DNA from: a bacterium UBP15_UBA6099
GTDB taxonomy: Bacteria; UBP15; UBA6099
Direction: 5' to 3'
Length of the DNA: 40,554 nt
Assembly: GCA_002435745.1 (NCBI GenBank)
Contig: DIWT01000041.1
Location: 1 to 40,554 of the forward strand
Under the pieces are notes generated by a model that did no database searches, was not told the DNA's origin, and was given only the letters and a program-made list of their open reading frames with translations. Shown piece after piece: positions 6,682-15,727 of this stretch. Numbering within the stretch: the stretch's first letter is position 1; every line of letters begins with the position of its first letter. Both the position numbers and the translations under genes were made by a program.

Positions 6682-8329
6682 CATAAAATCCATACTGGTA
6701 ATCGGGTCCGGGCCGATAGTCATAGGGCAGGCGTGCGAGTTCGACTACTCCGGAACGCAGGCGTGCCGGGTGTTGAAGGCCGAGGGGTTCCGCGTCGTGC
6801 TGATAAACACGAACCCGGCGACGATAATGACGGACCCGATGATGGCGGACGCGACTTACATCGAGCCAATAACGCCGGAAGTGATAGAGAAGATAATCGA
6901 GCGGGAGAGGCCGGACGCGCTGCTGCCCACGCTAGGCGGACAGACAGCGCTCAACGCGGCGGTGGCTGTGGCCGAAAGTGGCGCTCTGGACAGGTTCGGC
7001 GTCGAAGTTATCGGAGCGAAAATCGACGCGATAAAAAAGGCCGAAGACCGAGACCTCTTCAAGAAGGCGATGAAGAAAATCGGCCTCGACCTGCCCCGCT
7101 CCTCCCAAGTCGGAAGCCTCAAGGAAGCGCTGGCGGCGATCAAGCGCGTCGGGTTCCCGGCGATTATTCGACCATGCTTTACTATGGGCGGAGTGGGCGG
7201 CGGGGTCGCTTACAATTTGGACGAATTCAAGGCGCAGGTTCAGGCCGGGCTTGCCGCCAGCATGACTCATGAAGTCCTCATCGAGGAATCCCTTCTGGGT
7301 TGGAAAGAATACGAACTGGAAGTGATGCGCGACTGCAAGGACAACGCGGTCATCATCTGCTCGATAGAGAACTTCGACCCGATGGGGGTTCACACCGGGG
7401 ACAGCATAACGGTGGCTCCGACGCAGACTCTGACTGACAGGGAATACCAGAAGATGAGGGACGCGGCGATAGCGTGCCTGAGGGAAATCGGCGTGGACAC
7501 GGGAGGCTCGAACGTCCAGTTCGCGCTCAACCCGGCGAACGGCAGGATGATCATAATCGAGATGAACCCGCGCGTGTCGCGCAGTTCGGCGCTGGCATCT
7601 AAAGCAACCGGATTCCCGATTGCGAAGATAGCGGCGAAACTGGCCGTCGGGTACACCCTCGACGAGATAGCCAACGACATAACGAAAAAGACGCCGGCGT
7701 GTTTCGAGCCGACCATAGACTACTGCGTGGTTAAGATTCCGAGGTTCACGTTCGAGAAGTTTTCAGGCGCGTCGCAAATTCTCACCACACAGATGAAATC
7801 GGTCGGCGAAGCGATGTCGATAGGCAGAACGTTCAAGGAAGCCCTGCAAAAGGGACTGCGCTCGATGGAAACCGGGCTGCGCGGACTGGACGATCTGAAA
7901 ACGGATCCAACGGTCGAGCAGATTGAGGAAAAGCTCCGAATGCCCGGCCCGGACAGGATACTATATATCAAGCATGCGCTCAAAAAAGGGATGAGTCTGG
8001 AAAATATTCACAAATTGAGTTGGATTGACCCTTGGTTTCTTTATAATATGCGGGAGATTGTCGATTTTGAGGGTGAAATCGAATCGATCGCGAACAAGGG
8101 CGTCGCCGCTCTGACGAAAGAAACTCTGACGAGAGCGAAACAGTTTGGATTCTCGGACGCGCAGCTCGGACGGATTTTCGGCGTGGACGAAATCCAGATG
8201 CGGAAGATAAGAAAGAAGAAGAATGTGTTGCCGACGTACAAGCTTGTGGACACATGCGGCGCGGAGTTCGAAGCGATGACCCCTTATTTCTATTCGACCT
8301 ACGAGGTAGAAGATGAAAGCAGGGTTTGA
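6665..8329 (+). CDS. carB: Carbamoyl-phosphate synthase large subunit, N-terminal half only
   Basis: The 554-residue product equals the first half of CarB: the carboxyphosphate-forming ATP-grasp unit (IGSGPIVIGQACEFDYSGTQ; RPCFTMGGVGGG; NPRVSRSSALASKATG) and the oligomerisation domain. It ends in KLVDTCGAEFEAMTPYFYST plus about ten residues, just where full-length CarB (about 1070 residues) enters its second ATP-grasp half. The reading frame is clean throughout and the next gene starts inside its last codons, so this looks like a split gene rather than decay. The partner encoding the carbamate kinase-like half and allosteric domain is not in the window. The start is TTG 6665, inside the end of carA, preceded by GGAAG, and gives the family N-terminus MPKRTDIKSI. 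Confidence 0.95.
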   Translation: MPKRTDIKSILVIGSGPIVIGQACEFDYSGTQACRVLKAEGFRVVLINTNPATIMTDPMMADATYIEPITPEVIEKIIERERPDALLPTLGGQTALNAAVAVAESGALDRFGVEVIGAKIDAIKKAEDRDLFKKAMKKIGLDLPRSSQVGSLKEALAAIKRVGFPAIIRPCFTMGGVGGGVAYNLDEFKAQVQAGLAASMTHEVLIEESLLGWKEYELEVMRDCKDNAVIICSIENFDPMGVHTGDSITVAPTQTLTDREYQKMRDAAIACLREIGVDTGGSNVQFALNPANGRMIIIEMNPRVSRSSALASKATGFPIAKIAAKLAVGYTLDEIANDITKKTPACFEPTIDYCVVKIPRFTFEKFSGASQILTTQMKSVGEAMSIGRTFKEALQKGLRSMETGLRGLDDLKTDPTVEQIEEKLRMPGPDRILYIKHALKKGMSLENIHKLSWIDPWFLYNMREIVDFEGEIESIANKGVAALTKETLTRAKQFGFSDAQLGRIFGVDEIQMRKIRKKKNVLPTYKLVDTCGAEFEAMTPYFYSTYEVEDESRV

Positions 8330-9824
8330 ACAGGATAAAATGAAGGACGCCTGCGGCGTCTTTGCTCTTCACGCTCCGGACAAAGATGTCGCCAGACTCG
8401 CATATTTCGCGCTTTTCTCTCTTCAACACAGAGGACAGGAAAGCGCGGGCATAGCGGTTTACAGCGACAAGGAAATCGTCTGCTATAAGAACATGGGGCT
8501 TGTGACGCTCGTGTTCGACGAAAAAATACTCAGACTTCTCAAAGGAAGAATGGCGGTGGGCCACGTAAGATATTCGACCACCGGCTCCAGCAACGAAGCG
8601 AACGCCCAGCCGATTCTTGCCGGCTCGGATGTGATAAGACAGTCGAAAGACTGCAAGCCTAAATACCGCCGACAGGTGGCGGTCGCCCACAACGGCAATT
8701 TGGTGAACACCGCGACTCTCCGCGAAGAGTTGCAGGAACAGGGAGTCGAATTCTCAACGTCCTCGGACACTGAAGTGATAGCGGAGATGATAGCGATGTC
8801 GGACAAGCCGACCGCAGAAGAGGCGGTCGCAGACTCGCTCAGACAAGCGCGCGGAGCGTTCAGCATCGTCGCGCTGTGCGAAGGGAAAATTTTCGCGGCG
8901 CGGGACGCATTCGGAATCCGCCCTCTCTGTCTCGGAAAACTTGGCGACGACAACTGGGCGGTGGCGTCCGAGACCTGCGCGTTCAATATAATCGGAGCGC
9001 AATTCGAGAGGGAAATCAGACCCGGCGAACTGGTAGTGATAGACGACTCCGGCGTCAGATCCGTGGAATACACAAAGCCTCAACGGGAGGCTCTCTGCAT
9101 ATTCGAGTTCATTTATTTCGCGAGGCCGGACAGCGTGATGCTCGGCCAGACTCTCTACACGGTGAGAAGGAACTTGGGGGCGATACTCGCCGCCGAGTCT
9201 CCGGCTGACGCGGATGTGGTGATAAGCGTGCCTGATTCGGGGACTCCCGCCGCCATCGGTTTCGCGCAGGCGTCCGGAATTCCGTTCGTCGACGGGCTGA
9301 TAAAGAACCGCTACGTGGGGCGAACGTTCATCCAGCCGAATCAGGAGATGCGCGAACTAGGCGTCAAAATGAAACTGAACCCGCTTTCGGACAACATCAG
9401 GGGAAAGCGGGTCGTTATGGTGGACGATTCAATCGTCCGGGGAAGCACCAGCAGCAAGATAGTAAGCCTGCTGAGGGCCAACGGAGCGACGGAAGTGCAT
9501 GTGAGGGTCAGTTCGCCACCCGTCAAGTTCCCCTGCTTTTATGGAATCGACACCGCTTCGCGGGAGGAGCTTGTGGCCTCTCAGTTGAGCGTGGAACAGA
9601 TAAAGGAAATGCTGGGGGCGGACAGCCTCAGCTATATCAGCGAGGAGGGGATGTTCAAGGCGACGAGCATGGACAGACACAATTTCTGCTCGGCCTGCTT
9701 TACCGAAGAATATCCCATTCCCATTCCTCAGCAGCTTCATCTGGAAAAGTTGATGTACGAAAACGGGAAAAAACAAGAGAACCGGGTTCCCACCTGCCTG
9801 CGCGAGAATAATTCCCGCTCCTGA
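8313..9824 (+). CDS. purF: Amidophosphoribosyltransferase (first step of purine synthesis)
   Basis: PurF makes 5-phosphoribosylamine from PRPP and glutamine. The 503-residue protein has an N-terminal nucleophile glutaminase domain: Cys14 in MKDACGVFALH would become residue 1 after removal of a 13-residue propeptide. The phosphoribosyltransferase motif is VVMVDDSIVRGSTS. Four cysteines match the Fe-S ligands of the Bacillus-type enzyme: Cys262 (ALCIFEFIYFARPDS), Cys408 (FPCFYGID), Cys459 and Cys462 (NFCSACF). An oxygen-sensitive 4Fe-4S cluster is therefore expected. The ATG overlaps the end of the carB half by 17 bases, so carA, the carB half and purF form one operon joining pyrimidine/arginine and purine synthesis. 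Confidence 0.97.
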   Translation: MKAGFEQDKMKDACGVFALHAPDKDVARLAYFALFSLQHRGQESAGIAVYSDKEIVCYKNMGLVTLVFDEKILRLLKGRMAVGHVRYSTTGSSNEANAQPILAGSDVIRQSKDCKPKYRRQVAVAHNGNLVNTATLREELQEQGVEFSTSSDTEVIAEMIAMSDKPTAEEAVADSLRQARGAFSIVALCEGKIFAARDAFGIRPLCLGKLGDDNWAVASETCAFNIIGAQFEREIRPGELVVIDDSGVRSVEYTKPQREALCIFEFIYFARPDSVMLGQTLYTVRRNLGAILAAESPADADVVISVPDSGTPAAIGFAQASGIPFVDGLIKNRYVGRTFIQPNQEMRELGVKMKLNPLSDNIRGKRVVMVDDSIVRGSTSSKIVSLLRANGATEVHVRVSSPPVKFPCFYGIDTASREELVASQLSVEQIKEMLGADSLSYISEEGMFKATSMDRHNFCSACFTEEYPIPIPQQLHLEKLMYENGKKQENRVPTCLRENNSRS

Positions 9825-9899
9825 GCGGGATTATCCGAACCCAACGCGGCGGTCCTTATCGGGTCGTTAATTCCGCAAAAATCGCGCGCGCAAACGCTG

Positions 9900-9930
9900 C
9901 TGTGGGGATGACTCCACAGGAGTTATTTTT
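9900..9930 (+). terminator. Terminator of the carA-carB-purF operon
   Basis: An eight-base-pair stem (9900-9907 with 9912-9919, including one G-T pair) closed by the tetraloop ATGA is followed by a T-rich tract (TTATTTTT). A smaller seven-base-pair hairpin, TCCCGCT/AGCGGGA, at 9813-9830 overlaps the purF stop but lacks a T run. Confidence 0.75.
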
Positions 9931-9935
9931 AGGAT

Positions 9936-9964
9936 ATGACAATTTGCGATTCTGTAATTACAAT
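9936..9964 (+). promoter_or_regulatory. Predicted sigma-70 promoter of pckG
   Basis: ATGACA (9936-9941) and TACAAT (9959-9964) are separated by 17 bases. Transcription would start near 9971, immediately before a small hairpin (AGGCT-AAA-AGCCT, 9973-9985) and an AAGGAGAT ribosome-binding site in front of the ATG at 10006. Confidence 0.65.
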
Positions 9965-10005
9965 ACTGGTCTAGGCTAAAAGCCTCAGAATAAAGGAGAT
10001 AGGCG

Positions 10006-11802
10006 ATGGTAAAAAGCGAACACACGAATCACAGGGAACTCATTGAGTGGGTCAACAAGATGGCGGCCATGTGCAAGCCGGACGACATCGTGTGGATCAA
10101 CGGCTCAGAGGAACAGCGCAAACAACTCGAAGAGGAAGCGATCAAGACCGGGGAAATAGTCAGGCTCGACCAGAAAAAACTGCCCGGCTGCGTGTATCAC
10201 AAGACGGCTGAGAACGACACTGCGAGGACCGAGCACCTCACTTTTATATGCACGACAAAGAAGGACGACGCGGGTCCGAACAACAACTGGATGGACCCCA
10301 AGGAGGCGTACTCCACGGCCTCGAAGTATTTTTCCGGCTCGATGCGGGGGCGGACGATGTATGTTATACCGTTCTCGATGGGGCCGGTGGGTTCTCCGTT
10401 CAGCAAAATAGGGATCGAGCTGACGGACAGCATATACGTCGTCCTCAACATGATAATAATGACGAGGGTGGGAACCCGCGTTCTTGACGCGCTGGGCACG
10501 GACGGCGAGTTCACGAAGTGTCTGCACGGCAAAGCCCAACTCGATATCGACAAAAGGCTGATACTTCACTTTCCCGAAGACAACGCCATCTGGAGCGTGA
10601 ACTCCGGCTACGGCGGCAATGTGCTGCTGGGCAAGAAATGCCTCTCGCTGAGGATAGCGAGCTATCTGGCCGCGCAGGAAAGCTGGCTGGCTGAACACAT
10701 GCTAATCCTCGGAGTCGAAGACCCTGAAGGACGCATAATATACGTGGCGGGCGCGTTCCCGAGCGCTTGCGGAAAAACCAACCTCGCCATGCTTATTCCT
10801 CCCAAAGCCCTGAAAAAAAAGGGCTACAGGGTGTGGACGGTGGGCGACGACATCGCTTGGATGAGGATCGACTCCGACGGACAACTCTGGGCGGTAAACC
10901 CCGAGACAGGCATGTTCGGCGTCGCTCCCGGAACCAACTCGAAAAGCAATCCGAACGCGATGGCGACGGTGTCCAAGAACACAATCTTCACGAATGTGCT
11001 TCTGAAGAAAGACGGAACGGTGTGGTGGGAAGGACACGACGACCCGCCGCCTGCTGAGGGCGGAATCAATTGGCAGGGGCTTAAATGGAAGCCGGGGATG
11101 AAAAACGAAAAGGGAGAACCCGTTCTGGGGGCGCACGCCAACAGCCGGTTCACCGCTCCGCTTTCGCAGTGTCCGTCTATCACGAACCGCATTGAGCATC
11201 ACCACGGAGTGCCTATCTCTGCGATACTATTCGGAGGCAGGCGGGCGCATGTGGCTCCGCTGGTGTACGAGGCTTTCACATGGCAGCACGGGGTTTACAT
11301 GGGAGCCACCATGGCGTCGGAGCGCACCGCAGCGCAGTTCGGCCTTCAGGGCGAGGTGCGCCGCGACCCGATGGCTATGCTGCCCTTCTGCGGATACAAC
11401 ATGGCGGACTATTTCCGTCACTGGCTCAATATGGGCAACAGGATGCTGAGAACGCCGCGCATCTTCCACGTCAACTGGTTCCGAATGGACGAGAAGGGGA
11501 AATTCATCTGGCCGGGATTCGGCGACAACCTCAGGGTGCTCGCGTGGGTTGCGGAACGCTGCAGGGGCGTCCGCGAGGCGGCGGAGACTCCCATCGGCTA
11601 CATGCCTCATCCGGGCGACATAGATATGACCGGACTTAATCTGTCGTCCGCAGAACTTAAAGGATTGCTTGAAATCGACAAAGAGGAATGGAAGCGCGAA
11701 GTCAAAGACATAGACAAATTCTTCGACACGTTCGGCGACGCCATACCGAAACGCATACTCGCCGAGCACGACGCGCTGCGCCGGCGGCTCCGCAAGATGT
11801 AG
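10006..11802 (+). CDS. pckG: Phosphoenolpyruvate carboxykinase (GTP)
   Basis: This enzyme interconverts oxaloacetate plus GTP with PEP, CO2 and GDP, linking the citric acid cycle to gluconeogenesis. The 598-residue protein is the GTP type, not the ATP type. It has the MGPVGSPFSKIGIELTDS substrate segment, the P-loop with its hyper-reactive cysteine (GAFPSACGKTNLAM; Cys255, Lys257, Thr258), the metal-binding VGDDIAWMR and the ANSRFTAPLSQCPS region. The length is normal. An AAGGAGAT ribosome-binding site precedes the ATG, and the gene has its own promoter after the purF terminator. A small gene follows 22 bases after the stop. Confidence 0.98.
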   Translation: MVKSEHTNHRELIEWVNKMAAMCKPDDIVWINGSEEQRKQLEEEAIKTGEIVRLDQKKLPGCVYHKTAENDTARTEHLTFICTTKKDDAGPNNNWMDPKEAYSTASKYFSGSMRGRTMYVIPFSMGPVGSPFSKIGIELTDSIYVVLNMIIMTRVGTRVLDALGTDGEFTKCLHGKAQLDIDKRLILHFPEDNAIWSVNSGYGGNVLLGKKCLSLRIASYLAAQESWLAEHMLILGVEDPEGRIIYVAGAFPSACGKTNLAMLIPPKALKKKGYRVWTVGDDIAWMRIDSDGQLWAVNPETGMFGVAPGTNSKSNPNAMATVSKNTIFTNVLLKKDGTVWWEGHDDPPPAEGGINWQGLKWKPGMKNEKGEPVLGAHANSRFTAPLSQCPSITNRIEHHHGVPISAILFGGRRAHVAPLVYEAFTWQHGVYMGATMASERTAAQFGLQGEVRRDPMAMLPFCGYNMADYFRHWLNMGNRMLRTPRIFHVNWFRMDEKGKFIWPGFGDNLRVLAWVAERCRGVREAAETPIGYMPHPGDIDMTGLNLSSAELKGLLEIDKEEWKREVKDIDKFFDTFGDAIPKRILAEHDALRRRLRKM

Positions 11803-11824
11803 CGGGCTGCGGCCTCTGCCGATT

Positions 11825-12127
11825 ATGGAAGAAGAGCCGATCGTCATAACTAAACTGGCCGTGTCGCGGCTTAAGGACGGAGACGCGCGTCTCATGGGAG
11901 CCGCGCGCAACCTCTCCTCCCGGAACGTTCCCGCGTACAGACTTCTCGTCTTTCTGCACGACTCGGAATCCCGCGTGCGCGACAGGCTCTACGTGAAACT
12001 TAAACCGTTCGCGCCGGGCGAGTCTCAGAACTTCTCGCTCGTCTTCCGGCTCAAGAGCTTGGAGTTCGTCGCGAGCGCGGTCCGCCTTGAAAAACTAGAG
12101 GGAACGGACTATAGTGAGGCCGTCTGA
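11825..12127 (+). CDS. Small protein with FxLYD-like beta-sandwich pattern, unknown function
   Basis: This 100-residue protein lies 22 bases after pckG and is probably cotranscribed. The sequence alternates short beta-like stretches: ITKLAVSRL, LMGAARNLSSRNVPAYRLLV, FLHDSESRVRDRLYVKL, then KPFAPGESQNFSLVF. The order 'variable strand, G-x-x-N-S-S, aliphatic strand, D-x-x-x-x-V, P-G-E, F' resembles FxLYD/DUF3426-type domains, usually found on envelope proteins, yet no signal peptide or membrane helix is visible here. The family call is inference and the function is unknown. Confidence 0.6.
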   Translation: MEEEPIVITKLAVSRLKDGDARLMGAARNLSSRNVPAYRLLVFLHDSESRVRDRLYVKLKPFAPGESQNFSLVFRLKSLEFVASAVRLEKLEGTDYSEAV

Positions 12128-12264
12128 AAACGCGGGCGGATAGCTGAAAAGTGCCCTGCCCCGCGCCGAGCGCAATCCCGAAGCGCGTTCCCCGGTTTTT
12201 CTCATATAGATTCCGGGCTGGCCGCAATGCCGGTTGCGACATCAAGAATTGTGAGGCTGCGCAG

Positions 12265-13548
12265 ATGGAAGCGAAAGAAGTCAAGATAGGGCTGTTCGGT
12301 TTCGGAACCATCGGCGCCGGAGTCGTCCGCGCGCTGAAGGCGAACTCGGATGTGATAACGTCCAAAACCGGAGTCGCTCTGTCTCTGACTAGAATAGTGG
12401 ACATCGACACCAAGACCGACCGGGGCATTGACATCATGCCGGCGGTTTTAGGCTCGGAAGCCTCGGCCATCATCGACGACCCGGAAATATCAATCGTTAT
12501 AGAATTGATCGGAGGCGCTGGAGTGGCGCGCTCCATCGTATCGGACTGCCTCAAAAAAGGCAAACATGTGGTCACCGCGAACAAAGAACTGATAGCTAAA
12601 CACGGGCCGGAGTTGTCCGCGCTCGCGCGCGAGAACAGCGCGCGCCTCATGTTCGAGGCGAGCGTCGGCGGCGGCATCCCCATACTGCATCCCCTGCTCT
12701 CCTGCCTGCGCGGCAACAAGATCAAGCGCGCTCTCGGCATAGTCAACGGCACCACAAACTTCATCCTGTCGCAGATGGCCGAAACGGGCGCTTCTTTCGA
12801 CGATATTCTCGCCGAGGCTCAGGCCAGAGGTTACGCGGAGGCCGACCCCACGAACGACGTCGAGGGTTTCGACGCCGCATACAAAGCTTCCATACTGTCG
12901 ACCGTCGCATTCGGAAAACACGTGGACGCCGCGTCGATGTTCAGGCAAGGAATAACCAACGTGAGCCGGGAAGAAATGAGGTTCGCTTCCGGGCTGGGAT
13001 ATGTCATCAAGCTTCTGGCGGTTCTTGAAGACAGGGAGAACGGAGTGGACGCGCGCGTGCATCCCGTGCTGCTTCCGAAGAATCACCCGCTGGCTGCGGT
13101 GAACAACGTGCTGAACGCCGTCTACATCGAAGGAGAGCCGATAGGGCCGCTGATGTTCGTCGGAGAGGGAGCAGGCCCTTCCGCCACAAGCAGCGCGGTC
13201 GTCGGCGACATCATCACTGTGGCAACCGAAGGAAACTGCCCGAATGCCCCTGATATATTCAAAAAAGCCGAACTCGTTTCGGTGTGCGACGTGGACAACG
13301 CGTTCTACATCAGGATGCGGGTCGAGGACAGGCCCGGAGTCATGGCTGAAATCAGCCGCTGCCTCGGCGACAAGGGCGTGAGCATCGCGCAGGTAGCCCA
13401 AGACACCATCGAAGGCGACCAAGCTGAAATCGTGTGGCTAACCCACAAAGTCTCGGAAGGCAACATGACGGACGCGCTTGAGCGCATCGAAGCGCTCGAC
13501 TGCGTATTCAGCGTGCTGTCCGTAATCCGCGTTTTCGGAACGAAATGA
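12265..13548 (+). CDS. hom: Homoserine dehydrogenase
   Basis: This enzyme reduces aspartate semialdehyde to homoserine with NAD(P)H, committing carbon to threonine and methionine. The 427-residue monofunctional form has a Rossmann motif at the N-terminus (IGLFGFGTIGAGVV), VTANKELIAKHG, the catalytic-domain signature (EASVGGGIPILHPL; GIVNGTTNFILSQM) and a C-terminal ACT domain from about residue 350 (FYIRMRVEDRPGVMAEISRC), suggesting feedback control by threonine. ATG 12265 fits the family N-terminus and follows a GAGG site; the frame is open upstream to 12151 without homology. The stop overlaps the next start as ATGA. Confidence 0.96.
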   Translation: MEAKEVKIGLFGFGTIGAGVVRALKANSDVITSKTGVALSLTRIVDIDTKTDRGIDIMPAVLGSEASAIIDDPEISIVIELIGGAGVARSIVSDCLKKGKHVVTANKELIAKHGPELSALARENSARLMFEASVGGGIPILHPLLSCLRGNKIKRALGIVNGTTNFILSQMAETGASFDDILAEAQARGYAEADPTNDVEGFDAAYKASILSTVAFGKHVDAASMFRQGITNVSREEMRFASGLGYVIKLLAVLEDRENGVDARVHPVLLPKNHPLAAVNNVLNAVYIEGEPIGPLMFVGEGAGPSATSSAVVGDIITVATEGNCPNAPDIFKKAELVSVCDVDNAFYIRMRVEDRPGVMAEISRCLGDKGVSIAQVAQDTIEGDQAEIVWLTHKVSEGNMTDALERIEALDCVFSVLSVIRVFGTK

Positions 13549-14771
13549 CCGGCGAAATGACACGCGACCCTAAGATAAAAAAGATAGTGGTTCTTATCGG
13601 CGACGGAATGGCGGACTTGCCGATAGAGGCGCTCGGCGGAGCGACCCCGCTCGAAGCGGCGGAGACTCCGAACATGGACGCGCTCGCTCGCGCCGGCGCG
13701 GTCGGGCTGTCCCGCAACGTGCCTCCCGGCATGGAGCCGGGCAGCGATGTCGCCATAATGTCCATCATGGGCTACGACCCCGGAGAGTGTTACACCGGGC
13801 GCGGCCCCATCGAAGCCGCCAGCATCGGGGCGCGCATCCCAGACGGATTCGCCGCTTTCAGATGCAATCTGATAACGGCGGACGGTGAAACGCTCCACGA
13901 CTACAGCGGAGGCCACATCTCGACGGAGGAATCGGGCGGGCTGATTTCCGCTCTAAAATCCCAACTCGATTCATCCGACGCGGAATTCATTCACGGCGTC
14001 AGTTTCCGCAATCTGCTGATGGCGCGGGGAGATTTCTCGAAGCTGCGCTCGCACGCGCCTCACGACCATCTCGAAGACAGGTGGGCGGACTGGCTGCCCT
14101 CCGGCCCCGGCGCGGACTCCCTATTGGCTCTTATAGAAAAATCCCGCGCTGTTCTTGAAGATCACGAAATTAACAGAGCGCGCAGAGCCTCAGGCAAGCA
14201 GCCGGCGAACATGATATGGCCGTGGAGCGGCGGCGGCGCTCCCGCTGGCGAGCCTTATTCGAAAAAATTCGGCCTTTCCGGCGCGGTCATCTCCGCCGTC
14301 GACCTCGTTCAGGGGCTGGGCGTCATCGCCGGTCTAGAAATACTGAAAATCCCCGGCGCCACAGGAATGGTTGACACCAACTATGAGGGAAAAACAGAAG
14401 CCGCTCTCGAAGCGCTCGAACGCCTCGAATTCGTTCTCGTCCACGTGGAAGGAATAGACGAAGCTGCGCACATGGCCGACCTTGAGATGAAGATGGAAGG
14501 CATCCGTAGATTTGACCGGCTCGTGGTCGGCCCTATCGCCGAACGCGCGAAGGAACGCGGCGACTGCGCCCTGCTCGTCCTGCCCGACCACCCGACTCCG
14601 ATTAGCATCCGCACCCACACGTCCGACCCGGTTCCCTTCATTGCGGTCGCCCCCGGCATCGCTCCCTGCGGAGCCGCCGCGTTCTCCGAAAAGACCGCCT
14701 CCGCCACCGGCCTTTACGTCCCCGGCGGACACAAGCTCCTCGAACTCCTCATTTCAGGCTCCATCGCCTGA
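13545..14771 (+). CDS. ApgM-like alkaline-phosphatase-superfamily enzyme, probable homoserine kinase
   Basis: The 408-residue protein belongs to the archaeal-type cofactor-independent phosphoglycerate mutase group. It has a metal-binding start (VVLIGDGMADLPIEALGG, TPLEAAETPNMDALA), a predicted active-site serine near MEPGSDVAIMSIMGYD, and C-terminal metal ligands (VHVEGIDEAAHMAD, LPDHPTPISIRTHTSDPVPF). A subgroup of this family is annotated as a proposed homoserine kinase because it sits with hom and thrC. Here the start overlaps hom by four bases (ATGA), which supports homoserine phosphorylation more than glycolysis. Phosphoglycerate mutase activity remains possible. An in-frame ATG at 13557 is an alternative start. 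Confidence 0.9.
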   Translation: MTGEMTRDPKIKKIVVLIGDGMADLPIEALGGATPLEAAETPNMDALARAGAVGLSRNVPPGMEPGSDVAIMSIMGYDPGECYTGRGPIEAASIGARIPDGFAAFRCNLITADGETLHDYSGGHISTEESGGLISALKSQLDSSDAEFIHGVSFRNLLMARGDFSKLRSHAPHDHLEDRWADWLPSGPGADSLLALIEKSRAVLEDHEINRARRASGKQPANMIWPWSGGGAPAGEPYSKKFGLSGAVISAVDLVQGLGVIAGLEILKIPGATGMVDTNYEGKTEAALEALERLEFVLVHVEGIDEAAHMADLEMKMEGIRRFDRLVVGPIAERAKERGDCALLVLPDHPTPISIRTHTSDPVPFIAVAPGIAPCGAAAFSEKTASATGLYVPGGHKLLELLISGSIA

Positions 14772-14777
14772 TAGTTG

Positions 14778-15197
14778 TCATTCAGCGACAGAAGAAGGCT
14801 TTTCGCTCTCCGGCGCGGAAACGCGGACGGCGCGGCGAGACGAATAGTATGCCGCCGCCGCAGCGGCGAGGGTGTTCATCACAAAATCGCGCGCCTGCAT
14901 ATTGCGCCCCGGAACAAACAACTGGTGAATTTCGTCCGTGACGCCGTAAAGAGCGGTGAAAACAAAAGCGGCCATTGCGGCGCGCCGGTTGAGCCATGCC
15001 GCTTGTTCATGTTTGAACGTATTCCATGCGACAAGGCCGAGTCCTAAGAAAATAATGAAGTGCGCGAATATGCCGGGATCGGGCATCCACAAGGGAAAAT
15101 GTCTTTCGATTTCAGGATATCCGTGACGCGAGGAAAGAGCGAATATGGCGCAACAATACAGAAACAGGGCGGCGCGACGCGCGCGCTGCGTTTTCAT
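14778..15197 (-). CDS. VanZ-like integral membrane protein
   Basis: This 139-residue protein has about four hydrophobic segments (roughly residues 9-21, 43-58, 72-86 and 105-118) and the VanZ family signature TDEIHQLFVPGRNMQARDF after the third. VanZ proteins are small membrane proteins of unclear biochemical role; one member gives low-level teicoplanin resistance, but most are simply annotated as VanZ-like. Its ATG overlaps the stop of the deaminase gene by four bases, so the two are translationally coupled. It ends six bases from the stop of the convergent ApgM-like gene. Confidence 0.88.
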   Translation of the reverse strand: MKTQRARRAALFLYCCAIFALSSRHGYPEIERHFPLWMPDPGIFAHFIIFLGLGLVAWNTFKHEQAAWLNRRAAMAAFVFTALYGVTDEIHQLFVPGRNMQARDFVMNTLAAAAAAYYSSRRAVRVSAPESEKPSSVAE

Positions 15198-15664
15198 GGT
15201 TTGCTCTCTGCTCCGGGATATTTGACCATCCGCACGCCCGCTTCCTCAAGCATCTCGATGGACAACTGATCCGGATAGTCGCCCTCGAACACAACTTTCA
15301 GTATGCCGGCGTTGATAATCATTTTTGCGCAGGTGATGCACGGCTTGTTCGTGCAGTACATAGTTGAGCCGTTGATGGAGAAACCATATTGCGAGGCTTG
15401 TATGATGGCGTTTTGTTCGGCGTGAAGGCCCCGGCACACTTCCTGCCTTTCGCCGGAAGGGATGTTCATCGAGTTGCGCAGGCAGCCGCGCGTCTCGCAA
15501 TGCTCAAGCCCTGACGGCGCGCCGTTGTATCCCGTCGCGAGCATTCTTTTATCCTTGACGATAATCGCGCCGACGCTGCGCCGGACGCAAGTCGAGCGGG
15601 TGGCGACGTCGCGCGTGATTTTCATGAAATAGTCGTCCCATGACGGACGTTCGATTGCGCTCAC
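15194..15664 (-). CDS. dCMP deaminase-like (ComEB-type) zinc deaminase
   Basis: The 156-residue protein has the cytidine/deoxycytidylate deaminase zinc site: His81 and Glu83 in LHAEQNAII and Cys109/Cys112 in NKPCITCAKM. The N-terminal RPSWDDYFMKITRDVATRS and the NGAPSGLEHC loop are typical of dCMP deaminases such as B. subtilis ComEB, which deaminate dCMP to dUMP for thymidylate synthesis. The start is GTG at 15664, seven bases after AAGGAGAT. The next upstream gene on the strand (Ppx/GppA) ends 63 bases before. An A/T-rich stretch (TATAAAATATTAT) and a GCCGC/GCGGC hairpin (about 15684-15698) lie in that gap. VanZ follows with an ATGA overlap. Confidence 0.93.
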   Translation of the reverse strand: MSAIERPSWDDYFMKITRDVATRSTCVRRSVGAIIVKDKRMLATGYNGAPSGLEHCETRGCLRNSMNIPSGERQEVCRGLHAEQNAIIQASQYGFSINGSTMYCTNKPCITCAKMIINAGILKVVFEGDYPDQLSIEMLEEAGVRMVKYPGAESKP

Positions 15665-15727
15665 GTATATCTCCTTTGCGCTGGCCGCTTCGCGCGGCTT
15701 CGCTCATAATATTTTATACTCCGAACT

